DNA from: Agreia pratensis
GTDB taxonomy: Bacteria; Actinomycetota; Actinomycetes; Actinomycetales; Microbacteriaceae
DNA length: 64,000 bases
Assembly (NCBI RefSeq): GCF_900177685.1
Contig: NZ_FXAY01000004.1
Coordinates: forward strand, 62,001-126,000
Direction: 5' to 3'
Part shown: piece by piece, positions 1 through 8,843 of the stretch
How the letters are laid out: each line of letters opens with the position of its first letter
How positions within the stretch are numbered: the stretch's first letter is position 1
Program-made: the position numbers and the translations under genes
The notes under the pieces: model-generated
The model's database searches: none
The model's input: the letters and a program-made list of their open reading frames with translations, nothing else
Told to the model about the DNA's origin: nothing

Positions 1-54
1 CGCACGTTGTGGCCGCCGGACGAGGGCGCAGTACCCGGAACGCGACAAGACTGA
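1..54 (+). CDS. C-terminal tail of an upstream gene (partial, uncertain)
   Basis: Frame 1 is open from the window edge to a TGA at 52-54 and encodes 17 residues ending in PGTRQD. The stop lies 24 bases before the start of the SMR exporter, so a same-strand upstream partner gene is possible. Too little is visible to name a family, and the open stretch could be chance. Confidence 0.3.
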   Translation, partial: RTLWPPDEGAVPGTRQD

Positions 55-78
55 CCACCACTAAGGAGTGGAACAGTC

Positions 79-393
79 ATGTCTTGGATCGTCCTCGTCA
101 TCTCCGGAATCCTCGAAGCCGTGTGGGCCACAGCCCTCGGCAAGTCAGAGGGATTCACGCGGCTCTGGCCGAGCGTCATATTCGTCGGCGCGCTCGTCTT
201 GAGCATGGCCGGCCTGGCGTATTCGATGCGCGACATCCCCGTGGGCACGTCGTATGCCGTGTGGGTCGGAATCGGCGCCGCCCTGACTGTGGGGTATGCG
301 ATGTTTTTCGGGGGAGAGGGAGTCTCTGTGGTGAAGCTGCTTCTCGTGCTCGGCATCGTGTCCTGCGTCGTCGGACTGAAGGTGCTGCACTGA
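79..393 (+). CDS. gdx: SMR-family exporter, Gdx/SugE type (guanidinium exporter)
   Basis: This 104-residue, four-helix inner-membrane protein has the standard SMR length. It opens MSWIVLVISGILEAVWA, close to E. coli SugE. It keeps the residues associated with the guanidinium-exporting Gdx branch: Gly10, Glu13, Trp16, Ser42, Tyr59 and Trp62. The known family role is proton-coupled export of guanidinium and some quaternary ammonium compounds as an antiparallel dimer. An AAGGAG ribosome site at 63-68 supports the start. No guanidine riboswitch can be assessed because only 78 upstream bases are present. A two-component SMR pair with the truncated upstream gene is possible but unproven. Confidence 0.85.
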   Translation: MSWIVLVISGILEAVWATALGKSEGFTRLWPSVIFVGALVLSMAGLAYSMRDIPVGTSYAVWVGIGAALTVGYAMFFGGEGVSVVKLLLVLGIVSCVVGLKVLH

Positions 394-408
394 CGTCGAT
401 GGACCCGG

Positions 409-723
409 CTACGCCGGCTCCTTGCTCAGCAAATACCGAGCGCGTTCAACGGCGATCACACCGCCAACGAGTACCCCACCGAGCCACAGCCATGATGCGA
501 AGCTGGAGTCAGCGTTGACGACGTGGAGAATCGTCGCCGCGGCTGATGTCGGCCCCACGACGAGAAACGCTGCCCGATGACTCGATGTCCACGTCTGAGC
601 GGTTCTGCTGACCCACGGCAGGTTATATCCGACGCGGCGCCAGCGCCTACCGACGCCGAGGGCAGCCAGGCTGATCACCGCGAACGTGACCAGGTAGGCG
701 ACGAGGAAGGGTGTCCCGGTCAT
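409..723 (-). CDS. small membrane protein of unknown function
   Basis: This encodes about 104 residues with three to four hydrophobic segments: a first helix near the N terminus, a basic loop (GRRWRR), a central helix and a C-terminal helix followed by a charged tail. I do not recognise the family. The ATG at 723 is chosen over a GTG six bases upstream because a GGGGAG ribosome site sits five bases before it and would overlap the GTG. It is convergent with the SMR gene and divergent from the GNAT gene. Hydrophobicity and the ribosome site support a real gene, but no function can be offered. Confidence 0.6.
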   Translation of the reverse strand: MTGTPFLVAYLVTFAVISLAALGVGRRWRRVGYNLPWVSRTAQTWTSSHRAAFLVVGPTSAAATILHVVNADSSFASWLWLGGVLVGGVIAVERARYLLSKEPA

Positions 724-834
724 GATCACTCCCCGAAGTTGTTCGGCCGATATCTGAGCCTACGGCAGGGTCCAGGCGCCGGCGCGAGTCGCATGCCCGC
801 GTTCGACTGTTCGCACGTGCGGCAGTCTTGACTT

Positions 835-1350
835 ATGCGCGACCATACCTTGAGGGTGAGAGCCGGGACCACCGGTGACGTGGATGCGGCACAATCCTTG
901 ATGGGCAGCGCACGTCGGTGGCTGCATGAACAGTCGATCGATCAGTGGCAGGATCGCGTTCCCGATTCGACGTTCGAGAAGGATGCCGAACGGGGACACT
1001 TTTTCGTCGTTGAAAGACATGGTGCTGTTATCGCCATGGTTACTGTGGCCGATGAGGACGATGAAACGTGGCCAGCGGACGACGTTCCCGCCTCGTACGT
1101 ACATCGCCTCGCGGTCGATTCAACTCACCGCGGGGACAACCTCGGTGGCAGGTTGCTCAGCTGGGTGGAGGTGCGTGCGCAGGAAGCGGGCAAGCAGGTA
1201 GTGCGGCTTGACTGCGCAGCGGACAATCCGGGACTGCGACGATTCTACGAAGCACGCGGGTTCTCCCACGTCGGGGACTCCTCCGTTAGCGACCCGACTG
1301 GCGCACGCTCGCTGAAGATCAGCCTGTACGAGAAGCGGTTGGACGCTTAA
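835..1350 (+). CDS. GNAT-family N-acetyltransferase
   Basis: This 171-residue protein has a single GNAT fold. The acetyl-CoA pyrophosphate loop is in the segment HRLAVDSTHRGDNLGGRLL (about 90-108), where the usual third glycine is replaced by Asn102. The C-terminal motif DNPGLRRFYEARGF, with the conserved Tyr138, follows. The likely role is acetyl transfer from acetyl-CoA to an unknown amine. There is no clear ribosome site before the ATG, so leaderless translation is possible. The next gene is convergent and ends 18 bases away. The substrate cannot be predicted from sequence. Confidence 0.8.
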   Translation: MRDHTLRVRAGTTGDVDAAQSLMGSARRWLHEQSIDQWQDRVPDSTFEKDAERGHFFVVERHGAVIAMVTVADEDDETWPADDVPASYVHRLAVDSTHRGDNLGGRLLSWVEVRAQEAGKQVVRLDCAADNPGLRRFYEARGFSHVGDSSVSDPTGARSLKISLYEKRLDA

Positions 1351-1368
1351 GTTCCTTTGTCGCGACGC

Positions 1369-2400
1369 TCACCAGGGGCCGGTCGTCACCCACACGGCGA
1401 CAACCGACAGCGCGGCGATGAAGACCCACGAACCGAGGCCCACGATCAAGGCCTTCCAGCCAGTGCGCGCCAGCTCGGCGAACCGGATGCCCGTGCCGAG
1501 CGCGAACAGGGCGGTAGCGAGAAGGGCCGTCTGTAGAACGTCGGCCACCTCGAGCGCCCCGGTGGGCAACGGAACGAGCGTGCGCACCAGAACCGCGGCG
1601 AGGAACCCGAGCACGAACAGGGGCACGATCGGGGGGCGCTTCGCCGGGCCTTCGTCGACGGCCGAGCCGGAAGAGAGCGGGGCGCGGCGACGCTCGACGG
1701 CGCCTACGATCGCCACCATCGGCGCGAGAGTGAGAACCCGAGTGAGCTTGACGACCACGGCGGCTGCCAGGGCCACTGGCCCGGCGATCTGGGCGGTGGC
1801 CACGACCTGGCCCACGTCGTGCACGCTGAGCCCGACCCAGGTTCCGAACTCCGTGGCGTCGAAGCCGAGGGGAATGCGGGCGAGTGGCAGCAGCACGATC
1901 GCTAGGGTGCCGCACAGAGTGACCAAGGCGACGGGAGTAGCGCTCTCCGAGTCTTTCGCACGTGTGACCGCACTCATCGCGCCCACTGCGGATGCGCCGC
2001 AGATCGAGAATCCCGCGGCGATGAGCAGCGGCTGGTAGCCGGGCAGGCCGAGCATCCGGCCGAGAAGAAGAGTGACGCCGAACGTGAGGATGACCACGAG
2101 AACGATGGCGATGATGGTGACCAGGCCGAGCCCGGCGATGTCGACGAGGCTCAGCTTGAGCCCGAGAAGCACGATGCCGATGCGCAGCAGGCGCCGGGCC
2201 GACAGCGAGAGCCCCGCCTTCAGCGGCCCGTCGAGCAGGGGGCGCAGCGCCGGAATCTGGGCGACGACCATGCCGAGGGCCACCGAGATCGTGAGCAGGG
2301 GGAGCGCGGGAAATGCGAGGTGCACCAAGAACGCGATTCCGGCGGCACCGGCGGCGACGAGCATGCCCGGTAGCCAGGCACGAGACGTTGACCGCGTCAT
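1369..2400 (-). CDS. YeiH-family putative sulfate exporter (UPF0324)
   Basis: This roughly 343-residue polytopic membrane protein has about ten hydrophobic segments. Family signatures include the helix LLRIGIVLLGLKLSL, the motif AAGFSICGASAVGA and the segment LSVHDVGQVVATA, which are typical of the YeiH/YadS-type putative sulfate exporters. The start is the ATG at 2400, which overlaps the stop of the upstream mannosyltransferase gene as ATGA, so translation is probably coupled. It is the third gene of a gtrA-pmt-yeiH unit. Transport of sulfate or a related anion is a family annotation with little biochemical support, and its link to glycosylation is unclear. Confidence 0.8.
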   Translation of the reverse strand: MTRSTSRAWLPGMLVAAGAAGIAFLVHLAFPALPLLTISVALGMVVAQIPALRPLLDGPLKAGLSLSARRLLRIGIVLLGLKLSLVDIAGLGLVTIIAIVLVVILTFGVTLLLGRMLGLPGYQPLLIAAGFSICGASAVGAMSAVTRAKDSESATPVALVTLCGTLAIVLLPLARIPLGFDATEFGTWVGLSVHDVGQVVATAQIAGPVALAAAVVVKLTRVLTLAPMVAIVGAVERRRAPLSSGSAVDEGPAKRPPIVPLFVLGFLAAVLVRTLVPLPTGALEVADVLQTALLATALFALGTGIRFAELARTGWKALIVGLGSWVFIAALSVVAVWVTTGPW

Positions 2401-4085
2401 CGCCAGGTCGGCAGCCAGTAGTGCAGAGAGAGCAGCCAGCCTGGGATCGATTGGGCTGTCCACACGGGATAGAAGAACGCCGTGACCGCCGAGCAGATGA
2501 CCAGGAACGCGATGACCGCGCGCACGCCGCCCACCCGCATCCATCGGGGGTCTGTGCGTTTACCCAGCGCCAGGCCGATCACGAAGACCAGCCCGAGAAT
2601 CAGATACGGCTCGAAGGCGATTGTGTAGAACTGGTAGATCGTGCGGTTCACGTAGAGCAGCCACGGCAGGTAACCGGCGACCATGCCCATGAGAATGAAC
2701 CCGACGACCCACTCGCGTTTGCGGATCAAGCGGTAGACGAGATAGAGCAGCGCCGCGGTGCCCGCCCACCAGATGATGGGGTTGGCGATCGAGGTGATGT
2801 TCTCGTAGCAGGTGTCTGCCCCGCAGCTGCCCTGACCGTTGTCGAGGGTTTTGATGTACATCTGGGTGGGGCGAATGAGGAACAGCCACGAGAACGGGTT
2901 GGCCTGATAGGGGTGCGGTGTGTGCTCGTTGACGTGGTAGTTGTAGACCGCGGCTTCGAGGTGCCAGAAGTTCTGCGCCCAGTTCGGAACCCAGGCCAGA
3001 AGGCCCGTCCAGTGCTCGCCCGAGGTCTGCACCCACTGCCGGTACATTCCGCCCGAGGTGAGGAACCAGCCCGACCAGGTCGACAGGTAGACGACGATCG
3101 CGATCGGAACGGTGAGCAGGAAAGTGACCGGCCCCTGCTTGAGGATCGCCCCTGCCGCCCACATCCGCAGTCCTGCACGGCGACGAGCCAACGCATCCAC
3201 AACGACGAGGTAGACGGCGAACGCGGCGAGAAAGTAGAGCCCAGACCACTTGACGCTCGACGACAGACCGAACAGGATGCCTGCGGCCAGCACCCACGGA
3301 CGCCACCAGAGCGCGGGTCCCCACCGAGCAACCCGGCCGTGTTTCTCGGCCGACATGAGCTTCGCGTCGAGCCGCCTCGCATGCCATTCGCGATCCATCA
3401 GAACGGCGCCGACTCCGGCTAGGGCGATGAGCGCGAAGATGCCGTCGAGCAGCGCGACCCGGCTCATGACGATGGCGTGGCCGTCGATTGCGATGAGGAA
3501 ACCCGCGACCGTGGCGAGGAAGGTGGAGCGGAACAGCTTCTTGGCAACGAGCGTGGTGAGAAGAACGAGGAGGATTCCGCAGACGGCGACCGAGATGCGC
3601 CAACCGACGCTCGAATCGGCGCCGAAGACGGCCAGGCCGAGCGCGATCACCCACTTGCCGAGGGGCGGATGAACGGCGAATGAGCCCTGCTGCAGGAACC
3701 CGTCTGTGTCGCCCGCGTTGAACGCCTCGTCGGCGTCGGCCGGCCACGTCGACTCGTAGCCGTTGCGCAGAGTCGTGTAGGCGTCTTTGACATAGAACGT
3801 CTCGTCGAACACCAGCGAGTGCGGATGCCCGAGGTTGACCAGACGCAGGATGGCGGCGAGCAGGGTGACGGCGATCGGGCCGCCCCACGCCCAGAGGCGC
3901 TGTCGGCCTGGCGTGGACAGCATGCGACCCCACCACTCGTCGAGTCGAGATCCGATCGGCTCAGGCTGCGCAGCCGCCTGCACGTGGGTCTGCGCCGCGA
4001 GCGTCTCGTCGACGTCGATCGGGGTGCGGGGCTCGGTCACCTGCACAATCGTAGGTGCCGCCGCCGACGCGGCCCAATCACGCAT
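2397..4085 (-). CDS. pmt: protein O-mannosyltransferase (Pmt, GT39 family)
   Basis: This is an integral membrane GT-C glycosyltransferase of about 562 residues. It probably transfers mannose from polyprenyl-phosphate-mannose to Ser/Thr of Sec-exported proteins, as known for actinobacterial Pmt (Rv1002c type). The first periplasmic loop holds the essential Asp-Glu pair (D94, E95, in VFDETFY) and HPPLGKW at 139-145. The long loop with PHPYQANPFSW and the multi-helix C-terminal half are typical of the family. The chosen ATG lies eight bases inside the end of the upstream GtrA gene; GTG codons near 4046 and 4040 are alternatives. Both gene junctions overlap, indicating one transcript. Confidence 0.9.
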   Translation of the reverse strand: MRDWAASAAAPTIVQVTEPRTPIDVDETLAAQTHVQAAAQPEPIGSRLDEWWGRMLSTPGRQRLWAWGGPIAVTLLAAILRLVNLGHPHSLVFDETFYVKDAYTTLRNGYESTWPADADEAFNAGDTDGFLQQGSFAVHPPLGKWVIALGLAVFGADSSVGWRISVAVCGILLVLLTTLVAKKLFRSTFLATVAGFLIAIDGHAIVMSRVALLDGIFALIALAGVGAVLMDREWHARRLDAKLMSAEKHGRVARWGPALWWRPWVLAAGILFGLSSSVKWSGLYFLAAFAVYLVVVDALARRRAGLRMWAAGAILKQGPVTFLLTVPIAIVVYLSTWSGWFLTSGGMYRQWVQTSGEHWTGLLAWVPNWAQNFWHLEAAVYNYHVNEHTPHPYQANPFSWLFLIRPTQMYIKTLDNGQGSCGADTCYENITSIANPIIWWAGTAALLYLVYRLIRKREWVVGFILMGMVAGYLPWLLYVNRTIYQFYTIAFEPYLILGLVFVIGLALGKRTDPRWMRVGGVRAVIAFLVICSAVTAFFYPVWTAQSIPGWLLSLHYWLPTWR

Positions 4086-4503
4086 TGGGGACGCCGGGCT
4101 CGCGAAAGACCCAGAAGCGCATCCCGAGGTAGATTCCGGTCGCGACGACGACGATGGCGCCCAACTGCACGACGAGCGCATTCCACCCGATCAGCTCGAC
4201 GAAGACAGCCAGGATCGTGACGTTCAGGGCGTAACCGGCGAGGTTGACTGCGACGAACCGCAGCACCGAACGTCGGGCGCTGCCAGAGTGCCGAAAGGTG
4301 AAGGACCGATTGGCCAGATAACTGACGACCATGCCGGTCGCGTACGTGATCGTGGCCGCGCCGATAGATGGCATTCCCGCCACGGTCAGGGCCACGAAGA
4401 TGCCGTACGACAGCAGATTGTTCAGGCCTCCGATCGCGCCGAAGCGGAGTACGGGGCTGTGCCAGAGGGTATTCACGAGGGAGCGTACGTCTGTTTTCGT
4501 CAT
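4078..4503 (-). CDS. GtrA-like membrane protein
   Basis: This 141-residue protein has four predicted helices and GtrA/DPMS_TMD signatures: LRFGAIGGLNNLLSYGIF, then LANRSFTFRHS and MRFWVFRE at the end. GtrA proteins are linked to movement or presentation of polyprenyl-linked sugars at the membrane. Placed directly before pmt, it plausibly flips polyprenyl-phosphate-mannose or assists its use. A strong AGGAGGG ribosome site precedes the ATG. It is the first gene of the operon and is divergent from rsmI across 75 bases, which must hold both promoters. Confidence 0.85.
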   Translation of the reverse strand: MTKTDVRSLVNTLWHSPVLRFGAIGGLNNLLSYGIFVALTVAGMPSIGAATITYATGMVVSYLANRSFTFRHSGSARRSVLRFVAVNLAGYALNVTILAVFVELIGWNALVVQLGAIVVVATGIYLGMRFWVFREPGVPNA

Positions 4504-4578
4504 CCGCACCCTCCTCTCACCGCCGACCGATGCTACCCGACCGGGGTGCGAGGCCCCGCCGGTCGATACGCTGAGGCA

Positions 4579-5439
4579 ATGATCATCCTCGCGGGCACGC
4601 CCATCGGCAATCTGAAGGATGCGTCGGTGCGGCTCGTCGAGACGCTCGAGGCCTGCGAGCTCATCGCCGCCGAAGACACCCGCGTCGCTATCAAGCTGCT
4701 GCGCGCCCTCAACCTCGAGAACCGACCGCGCCTCGTAGCCCTGCACGACCACAACGAGAGGGAGAAGGCGGCGGAGCTGGTGGAGTTCGCCCGCACAGCC
4801 GACCTCGTCGTGATGAGCGACGCCGGCATGCCGACCGTCTCCGATCCTGGCTTCCACCTCGTGGCCGCCGCCGTCGCCGCGGGTGTGGAGGTCACCGCGA
4901 TCCCCGGGCCCTCGGCAGTGCTCATGGCGCTCGCGGTGTCGGGCCTGCCCACCGATCGCTTCACCTTCGAGGGCTTTCTGCCGCGCAAGCAGGGCGAGAG
5001 ACTGCAGGTTCTGGGTGCGCTGGCGCGCGAACCTCGCACCATGGTGTTCTTCGAATCGCCCAATCGCATCGCCGCGTCTCTCGCTGACATCGCCACAGCC
5101 CTCGGCGCGGACCGCCGCGTGGCCGTTGCGCGGGAGCTTACGAAAATGTACGAGCAGGTGAAACGCGGCACGGCATCCGAATTGCTCGAATGGGCCGAGG
5201 CCGGGGTGAAGGGCGAGATCGTGATCGTCGTGGCCGGCGCCGAGCCGCTGGAGGTCGACCTGGCCACCGGGGTGACGCAGGTGCTCGAGCTGGTCGCCGA
5301 CGGCACGAGGTTGAAAGACGCGTCGGCGGCGATCGCCGAGGCCACTGGGCTGTCGCGGCGAGACCTCTATGAAGCAGCGCTTGCGCAGCGCACGGGGCGT
5401 ACGCCCGCGAACGAGCAGGCGCAGCTGCCGCTGCTCTAG
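4579..5439 (+). CDS. rsmI: 16S rRNA (cytidine1402-2'-O)-methyltransferase
   Basis: This 286-residue tetrapyrrole-methylase-fold enzyme modifies C1402 in the 30S decoding centre using S-adenosylmethionine. Motifs visible in order are GTPIGNLKD (6-14), AEDTR (31-35), SDAGMPTVSDPG (80-91) and IPGPSA (108-113), followed by the FFESPNR segment. The length is normal for the family. In-frame sequence extends far upstream, but homology begins exactly at MIILAGTP. It starts a plus-strand run with metG, tatD, rsmA and ispE, a gene order common in Actinobacteria. Confidence 0.95.
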   Translation: MIILAGTPIGNLKDASVRLVETLEACELIAAEDTRVAIKLLRALNLENRPRLVALHDHNEREKAAELVEFARTADLVVMSDAGMPTVSDPGFHLVAAAVAAGVEVTAIPGPSAVLMALAVSGLPTDRFTFEGFLPRKQGERLQVLGALAREPRTMVFFESPNRIAASLADIATALGADRRVAVARELTKMYEQVKRGTASELLEWAEAGVKGEIVIVVAGAEPLEVDLATGVTQVLELVADGTRLKDASAAIAEATGLSRRDLYEAALAQRTGRTPANEQAQLPLL

Positions 5440-5487
5440 GCCGTAACAGGGGAAGCGTGGGTGAGCCGCGCCTTTATGATGGGGAGC

Positions 5488-7065
5488 ATGTCCGACGGCT
5501 CCTCGTTTTATATCACCACGCCTATTTTCTATGTGAACGACGTGCCCCACATCGGGCACGCCTACACAGAGGTGGCCGCCGACGTGCTCGCGCGCTGGCA
5601 CCGCCAGGCGGGTGACGACACATGGTTCCTCACCGGAACCGACGAGCACGGTCAGAAGATCCTGCGCACGGCTACCGCCAACGGTGTCACGCCCAAGCAG
5701 TGGGCCGACCGCCTCGTCGAGAGCGCCTGGCAGCCCCTGCTCAAGACGATCGACATCTCGAACGACGACTTCATCCGCACGACAGATGAGCGCCACGAGG
5801 TCAACGTGCAGCTGTTCCTGCAGCGCCTCTTCGACGCCGGGTACATCTACACCGGAGAGTACGAGGGCTACTACTGCGTGGGCTGCGAGGAGTACAAGGC
5901 CGACAGCGACCTCGTCGACGGCACGGGTGAGTACGAGGGCCAGAAGGTCTGCGCGATCCACTCGAAGCCTGTCGAACTGCTCAAGGAGCGCAACTACTTC
6001 TTCAAGATGAGCGAGTTCAGCCAGCGGCTGCTCGACCTCTATGAAGAGAACCCGAATTTCATCCAGCCCGAGAGCGTGCGCAACGAGATCGTCTCGTTCG
6101 TTCGTCGGGGACTGACCGACCTGTCGATCTCGCGGCAGACGTTCGACTGGGGTGTCAAAGTTCCGTGGGACGAGTCCCACGTCGTCTACGTGTGGTTCGA
6201 CGCGCTGCTCAACTACATCACCGCGGCCGGCTACGGCTATGACGACGAAGCCTTCGCGAGCCGCTGGCCCGCGACCCACATCGTCGGAAAAGACATCGCC
6301 CGCTTCCACGCCGTGATCTGGCCCGCGATGCTCATGGCCGCCGGGCTCGAGGTTCCGAAGCAGGTCTTCGGCCACGGCTGGCTGCTCGTCGGCGGCGAGA
6401 AGATGTCGAAGTCGAAGCTCACGGGCATCGCCCCGAATCAGATCACCGACACGTTCGGCTCCGACGCGTTCCGCTACTACTTCATGCGCGCCATCAACTT
6501 CGGTCAAGACGGCTCGTTCAGCTGGGAGGACCTGTCGGCCCGCTACCAGGCCGAGCTCGCCAACGGCTTCGGCAACCTCGCGTCTCGCGTGATCGCCATG
6601 GTCACCCGCTACTTCGACGGCGTCATTCCCGACGCGGGGGTTCTGGATGCGCCAGACCAGGCGATCCGCGACACCGAGGTGCGGGTGACGGCCGCCGCCG
6701 ACGCGGCCATCTCGCGACTCGCCATCCACGAGGCCATCGCACAGGTCTGGCAGCTCGTCGACGAGCTGAACGGCTACATCACCCTGCAGGAGCCGTGGGC
6801 ACTCTCGAAAGACCCGGCGAACCGCGAGCGGCTCGGCACCGTGCTGAACACGGCAGTGCGTGGAATCGGAACTCTCGCGGTTCTGCTCTCGCCCGTGCTT
6901 CCCGTGGCCACGAGCAAGCTCTGGACCGCCTTGAACGGAGCGGGCGCGGTCTCCGACCAGCCCATCCGGTCGGCGTTCGACTGGGCCGGAGGAACCACGG
7001 TCTCGGCACTCGAGCCGCTGTTCCCGCGCATCGAGACGAGCGAGACCGACGGGTCGGCTGCGTAG
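5488..7065 (+). CDS. metG: methionyl-tRNA synthetase
   Basis: This 525-residue class I synthetase charges tRNA-Met. It shows HIGH (21-24), the KMSKS loop (305-309) and a zinc-knuckle insertion with C130, C133, C155 and H158. The start is ATG 5488, preceded by GGGGAG; a GTG 27 bases upstream lacks such a site and adds residues before the conserved FYITTPI. It has no C-terminal tRNA-binding (EMAP-like) domain, so it is the shorter MetRS form. A long open frame on the opposite strand across this gene is an antisense by-product. Confidence 0.95.
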   Translation: MSDGSSFYITTPIFYVNDVPHIGHAYTEVAADVLARWHRQAGDDTWFLTGTDEHGQKILRTATANGVTPKQWADRLVESAWQPLLKTIDISNDDFIRTTDERHEVNVQLFLQRLFDAGYIYTGEYEGYYCVGCEEYKADSDLVDGTGEYEGQKVCAIHSKPVELLKERNYFFKMSEFSQRLLDLYEENPNFIQPESVRNEIVSFVRRGLTDLSISRQTFDWGVKVPWDESHVVYVWFDALLNYITAAGYGYDDEAFASRWPATHIVGKDIARFHAVIWPAMLMAAGLEVPKQVFGHGWLLVGGEKMSKSKLTGIAPNQITDTFGSDAFRYYFMRAINFGQDGSFSWEDLSARYQAELANGFGNLASRVIAMVTRYFDGVIPDAGVLDAPDQAIRDTEVRVTAAADAAISRLAIHEAIAQVWQLVDELNGYITLQEPWALSKDPANRERLGTVLNTAVRGIGTLAVLLSPVLPVATSKLWTALNGAGAVSDQPIRSAFDWAGGTTVSALEPLFPRIETSETDGSAA

Positions 7066-7067
7066 TC

Positions 7068-7961
7068 GTGCCTACTGACCACAGCTATCCGCCGCTGCCC
7101 GAGCCCCTCGTGGTGGGCGTCTACGACAATCACACGCACCTCGATCCGCCGCCGTCGAAGGGCTCAGGGGATGAAAACGAGGGGCCCGAGCGCGAGGTGC
7201 TCGACTATCTCGAGCAGCTCGACCGGGCGTCGAGTGTCGGCGTACGCGGGGTGGTGCAGGTCGGCGGCGATGTCGAGTCGAGCATCTGGGCGGCCGAGCA
7301 GGCCGCGCGCGAGCCGCGCATGCTGGCGGCCGTGGCCATCCACCCGAACGAGGCGCCGCGCTACGACGAGGCGGGTCAGCTCGATGAGGCCCTCGCCGTG
7401 ATCGCGGAGCTGGCCACTCGCCCGCGGGTGCGAGCCATCGGAGAGACTGGACTCGACTTCTTCCGCACGCCGCAAGAGGGACGTGCTGCCCAGTTCAGGT
7501 CGTTCGAGGCGCATATCGAGATCGCCAAGGCGAACGGGCTCGCCCTCCAGATCCACGACCGCGACGCGCACGACGACGTCATCGAGACCCTCCTGCGGGT
7601 GGGGGCGCCGGAGCGCACGGTCTTCCACTGCTACTCGGGTGATGGCGCGATGGCTCGCATCTGTGCCGACAACGGCTGGTACATGTCGTTCGCCGGAACC
7701 GTGACGTTCAAAAACGCCGAGAACCTGCGCGACGCCCTCGAGATCGCTCCACGCCAGCTGCTGCTCGTCGAGACGGATGCGCCGTTCTTGACACCGACGC
7801 CGTTGCGCGGGCGGCCGAACGCTCCGTATCTGCTGCCGCACACGCTGCGTTTTATGGCGTCGCACCTCGGCACCGATGTGTCGATGCTCGCGGCTCAGAT
7901 CACGTCGAACACCGAGCTCGTCTACGGCACCTGGGATTCAGAGCCGGTGACCGCCGAATGA
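7068..7961 (+). CDS. tatD: TatD-family metal-dependent hydrolase
   Basis: This 297-residue TIM-barrel amidohydrolase/deoxyribonuclease has metal ligands H22 and H24 (in DNHTHL), E126 (GETGLD), H163, H187 (HCYSGD) and D237 (ETDAPFL). Family members show DNase or D-aminoacyl-tRNA deacylase activity; the cellular substrate here is unknown. The GTG at 7068, two bases after the metG stop, is taken as the start because the upstream frame lies inside metG. Its stop overlaps the rsmA start as ATGA, giving the familiar metG-tatD-rsmA order. Confidence 0.92.
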   Translation: MPTDHSYPPLPEPLVVGVYDNHTHLDPPPSKGSGDENEGPEREVLDYLEQLDRASSVGVRGVVQVGGDVESSIWAAEQAAREPRMLAAVAIHPNEAPRYDEAGQLDEALAVIAELATRPRVRAIGETGLDFFRTPQEGRAAQFRSFEAHIEIAKANGLALQIHDRDAHDDVIETLLRVGAPERTVFHCYSGDGAMARICADNGWYMSFAGTVTFKNAENLRDALEIAPRQLLLVETDAPFLTPTPLRGRPNAPYLLPHTLRFMASHLGTDVSMLAAQITSNTELVYGTWDSEPVTAE

Positions 7962-8815
7962 GCGATCCTGGCGAGAGCAAGCTCCTCGGCCCCGCGGAGA
8001 TCCGCGACCTGGCGGAACTGCTCGATCTGACACCCACGAAGAAGCTCGGTCAGAACTTCGTGATCGACGGCAACACCGTGCGCAGAATCGTGCGCGTGGC
8101 CGGAGTGCAGCCGGGCGAGACGGTCGTCGAGGTCGGACCTGGCCTCGGCTCGCTGACCCTGGGCATCCTCGAGACCGGAGCCTCGGTTGTCGCCGTCGAG
8201 ATCGATAAGAGGCTCGCCGCCCAGCTGCCAGACACGGTTCGCGCGCTGCAGCCGAATGCCACACTGACGGTCGTGCGTGACGATGCCATGAGCATCCAGA
8301 GCCTGCCTGACGCGCCCGTGCGGCTCGTCGCGAATCTGCCCTACAACGTTTCCGTCCCCGTGCTGCTGCACTTTCTCGAGCATTTTCCATCGATCCAGTC
8401 GGGCGTCGTGATGGTTCAAGCCGAGGTCGGGCATCGGCTCGCCGCCGTTCCGGGATCGAAGATCTATGGCAGCCCGAGCGTGAAAGCGGCCTGGTACGGC
8501 GACTGGAAGACGAGCGGCAATGTGAGCCGCCAGGTGTTCTGGCCCGTGCCGAATGTCGACTCCGTACTCGTGTCGTTCCAGCGCCACGAGACCCTTCCCG
8601 ACACCGAAGAAGTGCGCGTGCGTACCTTCGAGGTCGTCGACGCGGCGTTTCAACAGCGCCGCAAAATGCTGCGGCAGTCGCTCATTCCGGTCTTCGGTGA
8701 CACGCAGCAGGCACAAGAGGTGCTCGAGCGCGCGGGTGTGGAGCCCACGATGCGCGGCGAAGCGCTGACGATGACCGACTTCCACCGGATCGGACGAGCC
8801 GCTCTCGGAGCCTGA
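7958..8815 (+). CDS. rsmA: 16S rRNA dimethyladenosine transferase (A1518/A1519)
   Basis: This 285-residue KsgA/RsmA enzyme dimethylates two adjacent adenines in helix 45 of 16S rRNA, using S-adenosylmethionine. It shows the N-terminal GQNF (31-34), the SAM-binding loop VGPGLGSLT (59-67) and the catalytic motif NLPYN (126-130). The C-terminal part with RRKMLRQSL is typical. Translation is probably coupled to tatD through the ATGA overlap. In most relatives ispE follows directly; here a nucleoside hydrolase gene intervenes. Confidence 0.96.
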   Translation: MSDPGESKLLGPAEIRDLAELLDLTPTKKLGQNFVIDGNTVRRIVRVAGVQPGETVVEVGPGLGSLTLGILETGASVVAVEIDKRLAAQLPDTVRALQPNATLTVVRDDAMSIQSLPDAPVRLVANLPYNVSVPVLLHFLEHFPSIQSGVVMVQAEVGHRLAAVPGSKIYGSPSVKAAWYGDWKTSGNVSRQVFWPVPNVDSVLVSFQRHETLPDTEEVRVRTFEVVDAAFQQRRKMLRQSLIPVFGDTQQAQEVLERAGVEPTMRGEALTMTDFHRIGRAALGA

Positions 8816-8843
8816 GTGCACTGATCCCGAAGGAGACCCACGC

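Noticed and set aside
9-518. 169-codon plus-strand open frame overlapping the SMR gene
   Set aside because: Arg/His-rich composition and it overlaps a well-recognised SMR exporter in another frame.
4504-6729. Very long open frame on the minus strand continuous with the GtrA gene
   Set aside because: It lies antisense to rsmI and metG, has His/Val/Arg-rich low-quality composition, and the GtrA homology starts only at the ATG at 4503 behind a strong ribosome site.
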